Positions 17,518-26,610 of a stretch of DNA of 64,000 bases are shown here, piece by piece. The stretch is from contig NZ_CP011477.1 of NCBI RefSeq assembly GCF_001010805.1, positions 248,001 through 312,000 of the forward strand, written 5' to 3'. Origin of the DNA: Spongiibacter sp. IMCC21906. GTDB taxonomy: Bacteria > Pseudomonadota > Gammaproteobacteria > Pseudomonadales > Spongiibacteraceae. Under the pieces are notes generated by a model. The model searched no databases. It was not told the origin of the DNA and saw only the letters and a list, made by a program, of their open reading frames with translations. The position numbers were made by a program, and so were the translations under genes. Every line of letters begins with the position of its first letter. Within the stretch, counting starts at the first letter, position 1.

Positions 17518-18084
17518 ATGAGCGAAGCCTTTCCGTCACTAAAAAACCAATTTTTGATCGCCCTTCCCAGCTTGCGGGAGGGCATTTTTGCACACAGCAT
17601 TACCTACCTGTGTGAGCACGACGAAGATGGCGCCATGGGCATTATTATTAATCGCCCATTGGATATGAACGTCGACGAGGTGCTGGATCAACTAGAACTG
17701 GACGAGCACCATCACACCCACCACCAATCTGTTTATGCGGGTGGACCGGTGCAAACAGACCGCGGATTTGTGCTGCACCGGCGCAGCCCGGAAGACTGGG
17801 AAGCCACGCTGTCGGTGAGTAATGAAATTAGTCTGACCAGTTCGGTGGATATTCTCGAAGCCATTGCCCGCAATACCGGCCCAACCCAAAGCCTGATTGC
17901 GCTGGGCTACGCAGGCTGGGCTGCTGGTCAGCTGGAAGCCGAATTGGCTGAAAGCTCGTGGCTAACGCTTCCTGTTGATGACCGTATTTTGTTTGATGTT
18001 CCCGCCCCCGCCAGGGTCGATGCCGCACTGGCAAAACTGGGAATCAGCTTTGCCCAGCTAGGCTCGGACAGTGGTCACGCGTAG
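17518..18084 (+). CDS. YqgE/AlgH family protein (DUF179)
   Basis: A 188-residue protein of the YqgE/AlgH family. The family pattern is clear: SLKNQFLIALPSL, ITYLCEHDEDGAMGIIINRP, VYAGGPVQTDRGFVLH and GYAGWAAGQLEAEL. Biochemical function is not established; AlgH was named for an effect on alginate genes in Pseudomonas. It stands 164 nt after the TonB-like gene and 6 nt before ruvX, the usual pairing. Confidence 0.92.
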   Translation: MSEAFPSLKNQFLIALPSLREGIFAHSITYLCEHDEDGAMGIIINRPLDMNVDEVLDQLELDEHHHTHHQSVYAGGPVQTDRGFVLHRRSPEDWEATLSVSNEISLTSSVDILEAIARNTGPTQSLIALGYAGWAAGQLEAELAESSWLTLPVDDRILFDVPAPARVDAALAKLGISFAQLGSDSGHA

Positions 18085-18090
18085 ACAATA

Positions 18091-18534
18091 ATGATCATGA
18101 ACAAGACCCGCTCACTCCTCGCCTTCGATTACGGCACCCGCTGGATTGGCGTCGCTGTCGGCCAGACTCTGACCGCAACCGCATCAACCCTGCCAGCATT
18201 AAAAGCCAAAGATGGTATTCCTCGTTGGGAAGAAATCGAACAGCTCATTAAGCAATGGCAACCCGATACGGTGGTGGTTGGGCTGCCGCTAAACATGGAC
18301 GGTAGCGAATCTGATATGTCTCTTCGGGCCAAGAAATTTGGCAATCGCATTCACGGCCGGTTTGGCGTGAATGTGGCCTTTGCAGATGAGCGTCTTTCCA
18401 GCTTTGAAGCCAAAGGCGATATCTTAGAGAAACGTGGCTCCAGAGATTTTAAAAACGAGTCGGTAGACAGCCGTAGTGCCGTAATCATCTTGGAAAGCTG
18501 GCTACGAAGCGGCATTGCCCACAACACCGACTAG
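18091..18534 (+). CDS. ruvX: Putative pre-16S rRNA nuclease / Holliday junction resolvase-like protein
   Basis: A 147-residue YqgF/RuvX RNase H-fold protein. The catalytic-type motif AFDYGTRWIGVAVG is at residues about 10-23, WQPDTVVVGLPLNMDG in the middle, and DERLSSFEA plus SVDSRSAVIILESWL towards the end, as in YqgF. Family members are proposed to trim 16S rRNA 5' ends. An alternative ATG two codons later (18097) is equally possible, as neither has a strong Shine-Dalgarno. It converges with pilU, 8 nt apart. Confidence 0.92.
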   Translation: MIMNKTRSLLAFDYGTRWIGVAVGQTLTATASTLPALKAKDGIPRWEEIEQLIKQWQPDTVVVGLPLNMDGSESDMSLRAKKFGNRIHGRFGVNVAFADERLSSFEAKGDILEKRGSRDFKNESVDSRSAVIILESWLRSGIAHNTD

Positions 18535-18542
18535 CGCCACCC

Positions 18543-19712
18543 TTATCGGCGGCGCCCTAAGATGCCATTGTTGCCGTTGTCACGGCTATCCTCACTGTCA
18601 TCTTGCATCGTTAACCTCCCCGCCATGGCGTTAATATTATCGGGGCGATTGTCGGCCCCCAACTTTATTAACAAGCGCAAATCATTGGCAGAATCAGCAT
18701 GGGCAATCGCGTCTTCGTAAGTAATTTCACCCTGCGAATACAGCTCATATAAGGCTTGATCAAAAGTCTGCATACCGTGTTCAGTTGACTGGCTCATCAA
18801 CCCTTTTAAACCCGCCACATCCCCTTTACGAATTAAGTCGGCAGCCAGCGGCGTATTCAACAGTATTTCAACACAAGCCCGGCGACCATCACCGCTACGG
18901 GTTGGCACCAGCTGCTGTGCGACCATAGCCCGCAGATTAAGCGACAGATCCATCCACAACTGGGGGTGCCGCTCCGCCGGGAAGAAATGCAGAATTCGAT
19001 CCAAGGCTTGGTTAGCATTATTGGCGTGCAGGGTACACAGACATAAATGCCCGGTCTCGGCAAAGGTAATCGCATTTTCCATGGTTTCGCGAGAACGCAC
19101 CTCGCCGATCATAATCACGTCGGGGGCCTGGCGAAGCATATTTTTCAGTGCGGTTTCAAAGGACTCGGTATCAATCCCCACTTCACGCTGGGTGACAATG
19201 CAGCCACGGTGCTGGTGAAGAAACTCAATGGGATCTTCTACCGTAATGATATGACCTTTGGAATTATTATTTCGGTGACCGATCATCGACGCCAAGGAAG
19301 TCGACTTACCGGTACCGGTAGCACCCACAAAAATAATCAAACCACGCTTACTCATGGCAAGGTCTTTGATCGTATCGGGTAAACCTAAATCATCCGTGGT
19401 GGGAATTTTGGTCTCGATGCGCCGCAACACCATTCCCACTAAATTGCGCTGATAAAATGCACTGACCCGAAAACGACCAATCCCTCGGGCGCTGATGGCA
19501 AAATTACATTCTTTGTCCCGCACAAAGTCTCGGCGCTGCTGCTCGGTCATCACCCCCATCACCACTTCACGCGTTTGCTCGGGACTAAGTGCATTGCTGC
19601 TGAGCGGTCCAATCTGGCCATTAATTTTTATCGACGGCGGCACCCCAGCCGAGATAAATAAATCTGAGGCACCCTTCTCCTGCATAATTCGCAGCAGCTT
19701 TTCAATGTCCAA
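18543..19712 (-). CDS. pilU: Type IV pilus retraction ATPase PilU
   Basis: A 389-residue hexameric secretion ATPase, accessory to PilT in pilus retraction. Visible features are an N-terminal PAS-like part (ASDLFISAGVPPSIKINGQI), Walker A GATGTGKST, Asp box ITVEDPIEF, Walker B MIGEVRSRETME and the His box CLCTLHANNANQALDRI. The PilU-type sequences ILHFFPAERHPQLWMDLS and a Ser/Asp/Asn-rich C-terminal tail distinguish it from PilT. The start is TTG at 19712, with a good GGAG 7 nt upstream; the N terminus MDIEKLLRIM fits the family. It follows pilT on the same strand after 35 nt. Confidence 0.93.
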   Translation of the reverse strand: MDIEKLLRIMQEKGASDLFISAGVPPSIKINGQIGPLSSNALSPEQTREVVMGVMTEQQRRDFVRDKECNFAISARGIGRFRVSAFYQRNLVGMVLRRIETKIPTTDDLGLPDTIKDLAMSKRGLIIFVGATGTGKSTSLASMIGHRNNNSKGHIITVEDPIEFLHQHRGCIVTQREVGIDTESFETALKNMLRQAPDVIMIGEVRSRETMENAITFAETGHLCLCTLHANNANQALDRILHFFPAERHPQLWMDLSLNLRAMVAQQLVPTRSGDGRRACVEILLNTPLAADLIRKGDVAGLKGLMSQSTEHGMQTFDQALYELYSQGEITYEDAIAHADSANDLRLLIKLGADNRPDNINAMAGRLTMQDDSEDSRDNGNNGILGRRR

Positions 19713-19747
19713 GTGACAACTCCTGTTTTAATCTAGCCGAGCAGGTC

Positions 19748-20782
19748 TTAAAAATTTTCCGGGAACCGCGCTTTCAGCTTGGCTGCGTCTCGGCTAATTT
19801 GACGAGACTCCACTAGATTCTTCAAGCACTGGTCTATGGTCTGCATACCGACATTGGCACCCGACTGAATGGCCGAATACATCTGGGCGACCTTGTCTTC
19901 TCGAATTAAATTACGAATTGCCGGTGTACCAATCATAATTTCATGGGCGGCAACCCGTCCCCCTTCCGGCTTTTTAATCAAGGTTTGAGAAATAACCGCC
20001 TGCAGCGATTCGGACAACATCGACCGTACCATGGCTTTTTCTTCACCGGGAAACACATCAACTACCCGGTCAATCGTTTTTGCCGCCGAGGTAGTGTGCA
20101 AGGTGCCAAATACCAAATGCCCCGTTTCGGCAGCCGTCAGCGCCAAGCGAATCGTTTCCAAGTCCCGCAGCTCACCCACCAAGATAATATCGGGATCTTC
20201 CCGCAGCGCCGAACGCAGCGCTTCGCTAAAACCGTGGGTGTCGCGGTGAACTTCACGCTGGTTAACCAGGCATTTTTTGGAGTCGTGAACAAATTCAATA
20301 GGGTCTTCTATAGTAAGAATATGCTCAAATTTATTGTCGTTGATATAGTCGATCATCGCCGCCAAGGTCGTGGACTTACCTGAGCCAGTAGGCCCCGTCA
20401 CCAGCACCAGACCTCGGGGCAACATCGATACGTCTTTAAATACCTTGCCCATGCCCAAGTCTTCAAGGGTTAACACCTTGGAAGGGATGGTTCTGAATAC
20501 CGCACCGGCACCCCGATTTTGGTTAAAAGCATTGACCCGGAAACGGGCAACCCCCGGCACTTCAAAAGAGAAATCCGTTTCCAGAAACTCTTCAAAGTCT
20601 CGGCGCTGGCGATCATTCATAATCTCGTAAATAAGCGAATGAACTTCCCGATGCTCCAACGGCGGCAGATTAATTCGCCGCACATCACCATCTACCCGGA
20701 TCATCGGCGGCAGGCCCGCCGACAAATGCAAATCTGACGCATTTTGCTTGGCACTAAAGGCCAGCAATTCAGTAATATCCAT
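19748..20782 (-). CDS. pilT: Type IV pilus retraction ATPase PilT
   Basis: A 344-residue cytoplasmic ATPase that powers pilus depolymerisation and twitching. Motifs seen are DLHLSAGLPPMIRVDGDVRR, Walker A GPTGSGKST, Asp box ILTIEDPIEFVH, Walker B IILVGELRDLETI and His box VFGTLHTTSAAKTIDRVVD. The C-terminal AIRNLIREDKVAQ segment, PilT's retraction motif, is intact. The ATG at 20782 is chosen because AAGGA lies 6-7 nt upstream and the length equals that of Pseudomonas PilT. It is divergent from yggS across 179 nt. A separate GspE/PilB-type ATPase is encoded at 59.8 kb. Confidence 0.96.
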   Translation of the reverse strand: MDITELLAFSAKQNASDLHLSAGLPPMIRVDGDVRRINLPPLEHREVHSLIYEIMNDRQRRDFEEFLETDFSFEVPGVARFRVNAFNQNRGAGAVFRTIPSKVLTLEDLGMGKVFKDVSMLPRGLVLVTGPTGSGKSTTLAAMIDYINDNKFEHILTIEDPIEFVHDSKKCLVNQREVHRDTHGFSEALRSALREDPDIILVGELRDLETIRLALTAAETGHLVFGTLHTTSAAKTIDRVVDVFPGEEKAMVRSMLSESLQAVISQTLIKKPEGGRVAAHEIMIGTPAIRNLIREDKVAQMYSAIQSGANVGMQTIDQCLKNLVESRQISRDAAKLKARFPENF

Positions 20783-20961
20783 AAGTTTCCTTAGCATCTA
20801 ACTCATTGGCATCCAGTAACAGGGCTACGCCAATATTTTGCATCTGTATATTGTGCTCAGTAATGAAGCGATTGCATCAACGCGCTTTACATTTTCAATG
20901 CGAGCAAGGACATTATTAACCCGACAAGCTAGGCGTTTCCAGCAATCACAACCGAGACATT

Positions 20962-21657
20962 ATGACTAACGGCTTCATCACTGAGAATATAGCAGCAATA
21001 CAGCAGAGAATCCGCGTTGCCGAGACAGAATACAATCGTCAGCAGGGCGCGGTGACCTTGATGGCGGTATCCAAAACCCGCAGTGCCAATGAGGTGGCCG
21101 TCGCCGCCGAGGCAGGCATTGTGGATATTGGCGAAAATTACCTGCAAGAAGCATTGGACAAGCAAGCTCAACTTACCGACCGCGGATTGTGCTGGCATTT
21201 TATTGGGCCCATTCAATCCAACAAGACTCGGGCCATTGCCGAGCACTTTGACTGGGTACACAGCCTTGACCGCATTAAAATTGCCAGGCGCTTGAACGAG
21301 CAACGGCCCTCAGACTTGCCTCCCCTCAATATTTGTCTGCAGGTCAATATCAGCCAAGAGGACAGTAAATCCGGCTTTGCGCCACAGGCGGTATTAGCGG
21401 CGGCAGAGGACATCGCGCAGCTACCTCGCTTAGCGCTTCGAGGCCTAATGGCCATACCCCAAGCCAGTGATGATGAAGCGCAGCAGCGTCGTAGTTTCGC
21501 CGCCCTCCGGGAGCTACTTGAAGAAATAAAACACGCTCTCCCAGCTCAGCCATTGGATACATTGTCCATGGGCATGTCGGGAGATATGGCTGCAGCCATT
21601 GCCGAAGGCGCCACTATAGTCCGCATTGGCAGCGACATTTTTGGCCCCCGACAGTAA
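20962..21657 (+). CDS. YggS family pyridoxal phosphate homeostasis protein
   Basis: A 231-residue PLP-binding protein of the YggS/PROSC family, an alanine-racemase-like TIM barrel without its own catalytic domain. MAVSKTRSANEV carries the PLP lysine, followed by GENYLQEALDK, WHFIGPIQSNKTR, NICLQVNISQEDSKSGF and the phosphate-binding LSMGMSGDMAAAIAEGAT with RIGSDIFG. Family members buffer free PLP and affect amino-acid metabolism. It is the first gene of a plus-strand run through rdgB, divergent from pilT. Confidence 0.94.
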   Translation: MTNGFITENIAAIQQRIRVAETEYNRQQGAVTLMAVSKTRSANEVAVAAEAGIVDIGENYLQEALDKQAQLTDRGLCWHFIGPIQSNKTRAIAEHFDWVHSLDRIKIARRLNEQRPSDLPPLNICLQVNISQEDSKSGFAPQAVLAAAEDIAQLPRLALRGLMAIPQASDDEAQQRRSFAALRELLEEIKHALPAQPLDTLSMGMSGDMAAAIAEGATIVRIGSDIFGPRQ

Positions 21658-21808
21658 ACAAGACAAGCAACAATTACTGGGCATGAATACTGGGCATGGC
21701 TTCGCTCTTAGCCTCAGACTGATATACTGCGGCCACTTTCAAAAACACGGCTAAGCCCGCTGGCGCACACCGAGCAAAGGACGTGCATCAGCAAAACAGG
21801 AGATATTG

Positions 21809-22636
21809 GTGAGTTTACCCACAATCGCATTTATTGGTGGCGGCAATATGGCGGCCAGCATCCTTGGTGGCCTCATCGCCAGCGGCGTAGATCCAAGCCG
21901 CCTTTGGGCCAGTGACCCCAACCCCGAAAGCCTGACAGCCCTGCAAGCGCTGGCGCCCATTAACACCACCGCTAATAATGCGGATGCCATTGCTGCTGCC
22001 GATATCGTCGTGCTCGCCGTTAAACCACAAATTATGGCAACCGTCGCCAAGGCCATCGCGCCGCTATTGACTGATACCCAACCGTTGTTTATTTCCATTG
22101 CCGCTGGTATTACCAGTGCCAGCTTGGATCAATGGCTGGGCGGCAAGCAAGCGATTGTGCGCTGCATGCCCAACACCCCCGCTTTAGTACAAACAGGTGC
22201 CACCGCACTATTTGCCAACAATCAGGTCTCAGATCTGCAGCGACAGCAAGCCCAGCACATCCTCGAAGCAGTGGGCATTGCCATGTGGGTCGAACAAGAG
22301 GCCGAGCTGGATATCGTCACGGCGGTATCGGGCAGTGGCCCCGCCTATTTTTTTCTAGTCATGGAGGCCATGCAGGCCGCCGGCCGTGAAATGGGCCTGT
22401 CTGCGGAAGTGGCCGAAAAACTCACCCTGCAAACCGCATTGGGGGCTGCAAAAATGGCCACCCAAGGCGGCGTCGACGCCGCTGAACTTCGTCGCCGTGT
22501 TACCTCACCCAATGGCACCACCGAACGCGCCCTGGGGATTTTTGAAGAAGGCGACCTGCGAGGACTATTTTTGAGCGCGCTTACCGGCGCCAAATTACGC
22601 TCAGAAGAACTAGCTAAAGAACTGGAAGACAACTAA
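21809..22636 (+). CDS. proC: Pyrroline-5-carboxylate reductase
   Basis: A 275-residue NAD(P)H-dependent enzyme for the last step of proline synthesis. The dinucleotide site IAFIGGGNMAASILGGL is at the N terminus; ADIVVLAVKPQ, MPNTPALVQTGATAL and the C-terminal ProC signature VSGSGPAYFFLVMEAM are present. GTG at 21809 is preferred because GGAG sits 6 nt before it; a TTG one codon upstream leaves only 3 nt. Its stop overlaps the yggT start (TAATG). Confidence 0.95.
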   Translation: MSLPTIAFIGGGNMAASILGGLIASGVDPSRLWASDPNPESLTALQALAPINTTANNADAIAAADIVVLAVKPQIMATVAKAIAPLLTDTQPLFISIAAGITSASLDQWLGGKQAIVRCMPNTPALVQTGATALFANNQVSDLQRQQAQHILEAVGIAMWVEQEAELDIVTAVSGSGPAYFFLVMEAMQAAGREMGLSAEVAEKLTLQTALGAAKMATQGGVDAAELRRRVTSPNGTTERALGIFEEGDLRGLFLSALTGAKLRSEELAKELEDN

Positions 22637-23223
22637 TGGCAGCAATAAACGAAATCACTATTTTATTACTCAACACCGCAATCAGCTTGGTCATGTTGGC
22701 CTTTCTCTTGCGCTTGCTATTACAGTTAGTCAGGGCCGATTTTTACAACCCCATTACCCAATATCTGGTCAAGGCCACCAACCCTGTCGTGCTGCCTCTG
22801 CGACGTATCATTCCGCCCGTGGGTATCATCGACAGCGCCTCGTTAATTTGCGCCCTCATTGTTCAAGCCATTGGTGTCACCTTGCTCGCCCAACTTTATT
22901 TTGGCGTTTTCCCCAACCCCGCGCAGATTTTTATCTGGGCCATCATCGGCATCTGTGGGGCGCTACTGAATATTTACTTTGTTGCCATTATCGCCAATAT
23001 CATCATGAGCTGGGTCTCTCAAGGTGGCAGCCATCCTGCTGCCCAGCTGTTATACCAACTGACGGAGCCCGTTATGGCGCCGTTTAGAAAACTGCTGCCT
23101 AATATGGGCGGTTTGGATTTTTCACCGATCTTAGTATTTTTAATGATCAATGTGTTGGAAGTGCTACTGCGCCACTTAGCCGCCACTGTTGGACTCCATC
23201 CCGCTTTGGTTTTAGGAATATAA
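22636..23223 (+). CDS. YggT family membrane protein
   Basis: A 195-residue inner-membrane protein with two repeated YggT units. Each has a hydrophobic pair and a YNPITQYLVKATNPVVLPLRRIIPP-like loop; the second version reads AAQLLYQLTEPVMAPFRKLLPN. About four to five membrane segments are visible. Family members are linked to osmotic stress and cell-division positioning, but the molecular role is unsettled. It is translationally coupled to proC and precedes the DUF167 gene, the standard yggS-proC-yggT-yggU order. Confidence 0.93.
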   Translation: MAAINEITILLLNTAISLVMLAFLLRLLLQLVRADFYNPITQYLVKATNPVVLPLRRIIPPVGIIDSASLICALIVQAIGVTLLAQLYFGVFPNPAQIFIWAIIGICGALLNIYFVAIIANIIMSWVSQGGSHPAAQLLYQLTEPVMAPFRKLLPNMGGLDFSPILVFLMINVLEVLLRHLAATVGLHPALVLGI

Positions 23224-23247
23224 CTTGGCAACATACGCTACTGAGTA

Positions 23248-23547
23248 ATGAGCGATGACTTTTATCACTGGCAAAACCGCGACCTGATTCTGCACTGCCA
23301 TCTTCAACCGGGCGCCAAACAGAGTTCGATCTGCGGCCGTCATGGCAATCGACTAAAGTTGCGCATAGCCGCTCCGGCGACAGAGGGCAAAGCCAATACC
23401 GCTGCGATCGCGTTTTTAGCACAACGCTTTGGCGTCAGCAAAAGCCAAATCAGCATCACTGCAGGCGCGCAAAGTCGGCAGAAAACTCTTAAAATTACCT
23501 CGCCTCAGCGGCTGCCAGAAGAACTGACCATTGCTTCACCCCTATAA
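23248..23547 (+). CDS. YggU family protein (DUF167)
   Basis: A 99-residue DUF167 protein with the family core LHCHLQPGAKQSSICG, LKLRIAAPATEGKANTAAIA and FLAQRFGVSKSQISITAGAQSRQK. It is a small alpha/beta fold of unknown role. The gene sits 24 nt after yggT and 37 nt before metX. Length and position are typical. Confidence 0.93.
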   Translation: MSDDFYHWQNRDLILHCHLQPGAKQSSICGRHGNRLKLRIAAPATEGKANTAAIAFLAQRFGVSKSQISITAGAQSRQKTLKITSPQRLPEELTIASPL

Positions 23548-23584
23548 GTGGAAATCTAGAGTGAAAATAAGGACACCGGGCTAA

Positions 23585-24760
23585 ATGACAAACACCTCCT
23601 CCAACCGCCTCAACCAGAGCGACAGCGTGGGTATTGTCACACCTCAAACATTGCACTTTGATCAGCCCTTGCGGCTGGCCTGCGGCCAAGACCTGCCCGA
23701 GCACGACATCGTCTACGAAACATACGGCGAGTTGAACGCGGACAAATCCAACGCCATCTTGATTTGCCATGCCCTCAGCGGCCACCATCACGCCGCCGGT
23801 TTCCACAGTGCTGATGATCGTCGGCCCGGTTGGTGGGATAGTTGCATTGGCCCCGGCAAGCCCATTGATACTGATCGTTTCTTCGTGCTCAGCATTAACA
23901 ATATTGGCGGCTGTCATGGTTCCACTGGCCCGCGATCAATCAATCCCGCAACCGGCAAACCCTGGGGCTCTGATTTTCCCCACCTGCGCTGCCGGGATTG
24001 GGTTGAAAGTCAGCGCCTGATGATGCATCACTTTGACATCAGCCAATGGGCGGCCGTCATTGGGGGCAGCTTGGGAGGTATGCAAGCCATGCGCTGGTCG
24101 TTGGAATATCCCAACGAACTGCGGCACTGTATTGTCATTGCTTCTGCAATGAAGCTGTCTGCCCAGAACATCGCCTTTAATGAAGTCGCCAGGCAAGCCA
24201 TTACCTCGGACCCCGAATTTCACGGCGGTCATTATTTAGACCACGAGACCTTGCCCCGCACCGGCCTATCGCTGGCAAGAATGGTGGGGCATATCACCTA
24301 CCTTTCTGAAGACGGCATGAAACAGAAATTTGGCCGGGAGCTAAAGGCTGGGGATTTGCGTGTGGGTTCAGTCGGCCCGGTGGAGTTTCAAGTCGAAAGC
24401 TATTTGCGTCATCAGGGTGAAACCTTTGCCAATAGCTTTGACGCCAACACCTATATTTTAATGACCCGAGCGCTGGACTATTACGACCTGGCCAGAGAAT
24501 ATAACGATGATCCGGTAGAGGCATTTCGTCACGCAAAATGCTCCTTTTTTGTGGTGTCTTTTACCTCTGACTGGCGCTTCTCGCCGGACCGCTCCCGAGA
24601 AATTGTCGACGCCTTGGTGGCAGCAAACCGACCCGTCAGCTACACAGAAATTGAAGCCGACCACGGCCACGATGCCTTCCTCATTCCCATTCCCCGTTAT
24701 ATGCAGGCCTTTAATAGCTATATGCAACGGATTATTGAGGAGATCAGCCATGCGTCATGA
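23585..24760 (+). CDS. metX: Homoserine O-acyltransferase
   Basis: A 391-residue alpha/beta-hydrolase enzyme that acylates homoserine to enter methionine synthesis. The nucleophile elbow is GGSLGGMQ with Ser162. The oxyanion region includes [12 protein letters not shown], and the catalytic His lies near the C terminus in [12 protein letters not shown]. In gammaproteobacteria many MetX proteins paired with MetW use succinyl-CoA, so the acyl donor cannot be settled from homology alone. It overlaps metW by 11 nt. No SAM riboswitch fits in the 37 nt upstream, so any methionine control would act at a distance or through the whole operon. Confidence 0.94.
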   Translation: MTNTSSNRLNQSDSVGIVTPQTLHFDQPLRLACGQDLPEHDIVYETYGELNADKSNAILICHALSGHHHAAGFHSADDRRPGWWDSCIGPGKPIDTDRFFVLSINNIGGCHGSTGPRSINPATGKPWGSDFPHLRCRDWVESQRLMMHHFDISQWAAVIGGSLGGMQAMRWSLEYPNELRHCIVIASAMKLSAQNIAFNEVARQAITSDPEFHGGHYLDHETLPRTGLSLARMVGHITYLSEDGMKQKFGRELKAGDLRVGSVGPVEFQVESYLRHQGETFANSFDANTYILMTRALDYYDLAREYNDDPVEAFRHAKCSFFVVSFTSDWRFSPDRSREIVDALVAANRPVSYTEIEADHGHDAFLIPIPRYMQAFNSYMQRIIEEISHAS

Positions 24761-25340
24761 TTTGGCATTGATCAAACCCTGGATTAAAGAAAACGCCCGC
24801 GTGCTGGACTTAGGCTGCGGCGATGGCACATTGCTGGCTGCCCTGCGAGATGAGCGCAAGGTTTTTGGGGTTGGCCTTGAAATTGACCACGACAATATCA
24901 ACAAGGCACTGTCACTGGGGGTCAACGTTATAGAACATGACCTGAACACCGGGCTGGCCAATTTTCAGGATAATAGCTTTGATGTGGTGGTCATGACCAT
25001 GGCCTTGCAAACGCTACGCTACCCCCACTTGGTCATTGACGAAATGCTGCGAGTGGGTCAGGAATGCGTAGTGACATTCCCCAATTTTGGTTACTGGCGC
25101 AGTCGCTGGCACTTGGGCATTAAAGGCCAGATGCCAGTCTCTAAATTCTTACCTTATACTTGGTACGATACTCCCAATATTCACTTTTGCACCGTCAAAG
25201 ATTTTCAGCAACTGTGCCAAGACAAGGGCATACAAATACTGAGCAGCAGCTTTGTTGACGCCAACAATCGTCAAAGTGAGCTGTGCTCCCGCTTTCCAAA
25301 TTTATTAGGCATCACTGCCGTTTATCACATCAGCAAGTGA
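24750..25340 (+). CDS. metW: Methionine biosynthesis protein MetW
   Basis: A 196-residue SAM-methyltransferase-fold protein that works with MetX in homoserine acylation. The SAM loop is [15 protein letters not shown], followed by [15 protein letters not shown] and [36 protein letters not shown] is the MetW signature. The start at 24750 ([12 protein letters not shown]) lies inside the 3' end of metX. A longer in-frame reading from 24549 would overlap metX by about 200 nt and is rejected. Confidence 0.94.
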   Translation: MRHDLALIKPWIKENARVLDLGCGDGTLLAALRDERKVFGVGLEIDHDNINKALSLGVNVIEHDLNTGLANFQDNSFDVVVMTMALQTLRYPHLVIDEMLRVGQECVVTFPNFGYWRSRWHLGIKGQMPVSKFLPYTWYDTPNIHFCTVKDFQQLCQDKGIQILSSSFVDANNRQSELCSRFPNLLGITAVYHISK

Positions 25341-25357
25341 CGCTTGAGGAGAATTTT

Positions 25358-25816
25358 ATGTTGCGACATTTTTTGCTGTCAGCCTTGTTATCACTAAGTT
25401 GCCTTACTGCCATTGCCCAACAACAAGCTGAACCCAGCACCCCTACCGAAAAGCAGTTTGGCGCCGATACCGTTTACTTCAGCGTGTTAAATACCAGCTT
25501 TCTCAGCCCTGACGTTGCCCGTAGTTACGGACTGGTTCGGGGCGACAAGAAATTTTTAATTAACGTCGCCATTCGCCGCCAGCAAGCAGGCAAAGACGTG
25601 GCTGTAGAAGCGCAGGTAACCGGCTCTACCTCGGACCTGATTCATCGCACTGAACTGGAATTTTTAGAAGTGGCCGAGCAAGACGCCCTCTATTACATCG
25701 CCAGCTTTGAAATTGACAACACCGAAAAGCGCGATTTTCGATTACAGATTCAAGCTGAAGGGCAGCGCCAAAGCTACGATATTAACTTCAACAAAAAACT
25801 TTATGTCGATGAATAA
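25358..25816 (+). CDS. Secreted DUF4426 domain protein
   Basis: A 152-residue protein with a signal peptide ([21 protein letters not shown], predicted cleavage around residue 20) and a DUF4426-like beta-rich body ([40 protein letters not shown]). It lies between metW and rdgB, as in Pseudomonas. The start at 25358 has a GAGGA Shine-Dalgarno 7-8 nt upstream; the frame extends further upstream, but without signal-peptide character. Function is unknown. Confidence 0.85.
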   Translation: MLRHFLLSALLSLSCLTAIAQQQAEPSTPTEKQFGADTVYFSVLNTSFLSPDVARSYGLVRGDKKFLINVAIRRQQAGKDVAVEAQVTGSTSDLIHRTELEFLEVAEQDALYYIASFEIDNTEKRDFRLQIQAEGQRQSYDINFNKKLYVDE

Positions 25817-26417
25817 ATCACCAGACCGTCACGTCGTGCTGGCCAGCGGCAACAAAGGTAAATTAAAAGAATTGGCCGCCATTCTTTCCCAAGCTGATTT
25901 GCAGCTTCACAGCCAAAGTGAGTTTGCCGTGATAGAGGCCGAAGAAAATGGCCTCAGCTTTGTCGAGAATGCCATTATCAAAGCCCGCAACGCCGCCAGG
26001 CAGACGGGGCTGCCCGCTATTGCAGACGACTCCGGCTTATGCGTTGACGCCTTACAAGGCGCCCCCGGTATTTACTCTGCCCGCTACGCCGGTGAAAACG
26101 CCACCGACCCGGACAACAATCGCAAGCTGCTGGCTGCTATTACGGAGCAAGACAACCGCCGCGCCCACTTTCACTGCGCACTGGTTTTTGTGCGTCACAG
26201 CGACGATCCCGCCCCCATTATTTGCGAAGGTATCTGGCAGGGCGAGATTATCGATAACCCCAAAGGTGACAACGGTTTTGGCTACGACCCACTGTTTTAT
26301 ATTCCCGAGCTGGCATGCTGCAGTGCTGAGTTACCGCCAGAACAGAAAAATCGCCTCAGCCATCGCGGCCAAGCCTTAAGTCAGTTATTACCTAGATTGA
26401 AAAAGGAATTGGGGTAA
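25803..26417 (+). CDS. rdgB: RdgB/HAM1 family XTP/dITP pyrophosphatase
   Basis: A 204-residue house-cleaning nucleotide pyrophosphatase that removes non-canonical purine nucleotides. Family motifs include [46 protein letters not shown] (metal-binding Asp pair), [12 protein letters not shown] and [13 protein letters not shown]. The start overlaps the previous gene by 14 nt; a second ATG at 25809 is an equal candidate. It is the last gene of the yggS-rdgB run. hemW, which often follows in Pseudomonas, is not here. Confidence 0.94.
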   Translation: MSMNKSPDRHVVLASGNKGKLKELAAILSQADLQLHSQSEFAVIEAEENGLSFVENAIIKARNAARQTGLPAIADDSGLCVDALQGAPGIYSARYAGENATDPDNNRKLLAAITEQDNRRAHFHCALVFVRHSDDPAPIICEGIWQGEIIDNPKGDNGFGYDPLFYIPELACCSAELPPEQKNRLSHRGQALSQLLPRLKKELG

Positions 26418-26610
26418 AACACCCCTGATACCACCCTAAACAAAAATAGCCCCAGGTCTAAATAAGCGCCACTTGCGTAGTTAGCCCTAATGGTTATGCT
26501 GGGCAACAGCGTATATTCGCCCAGCAACATCGTGTTCACGTGCAGAAATCCTTCTGAATTTGAAGTCGATACTGCAATAAGTACATCGTTATCAGTCTGG
26601 AGAGACAATC

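Noticed and set aside
23548-23584. SAM riboswitch before metX
   Set aside because: Only 37 nt separate metX from the upstream gene, too short for any known SAM riboswitch.
24549-24749. Longer metW start
   Set aside because: It would overlap metX by over 200 nt; the [11 protein letters not shown] start at 24750 matches the family.
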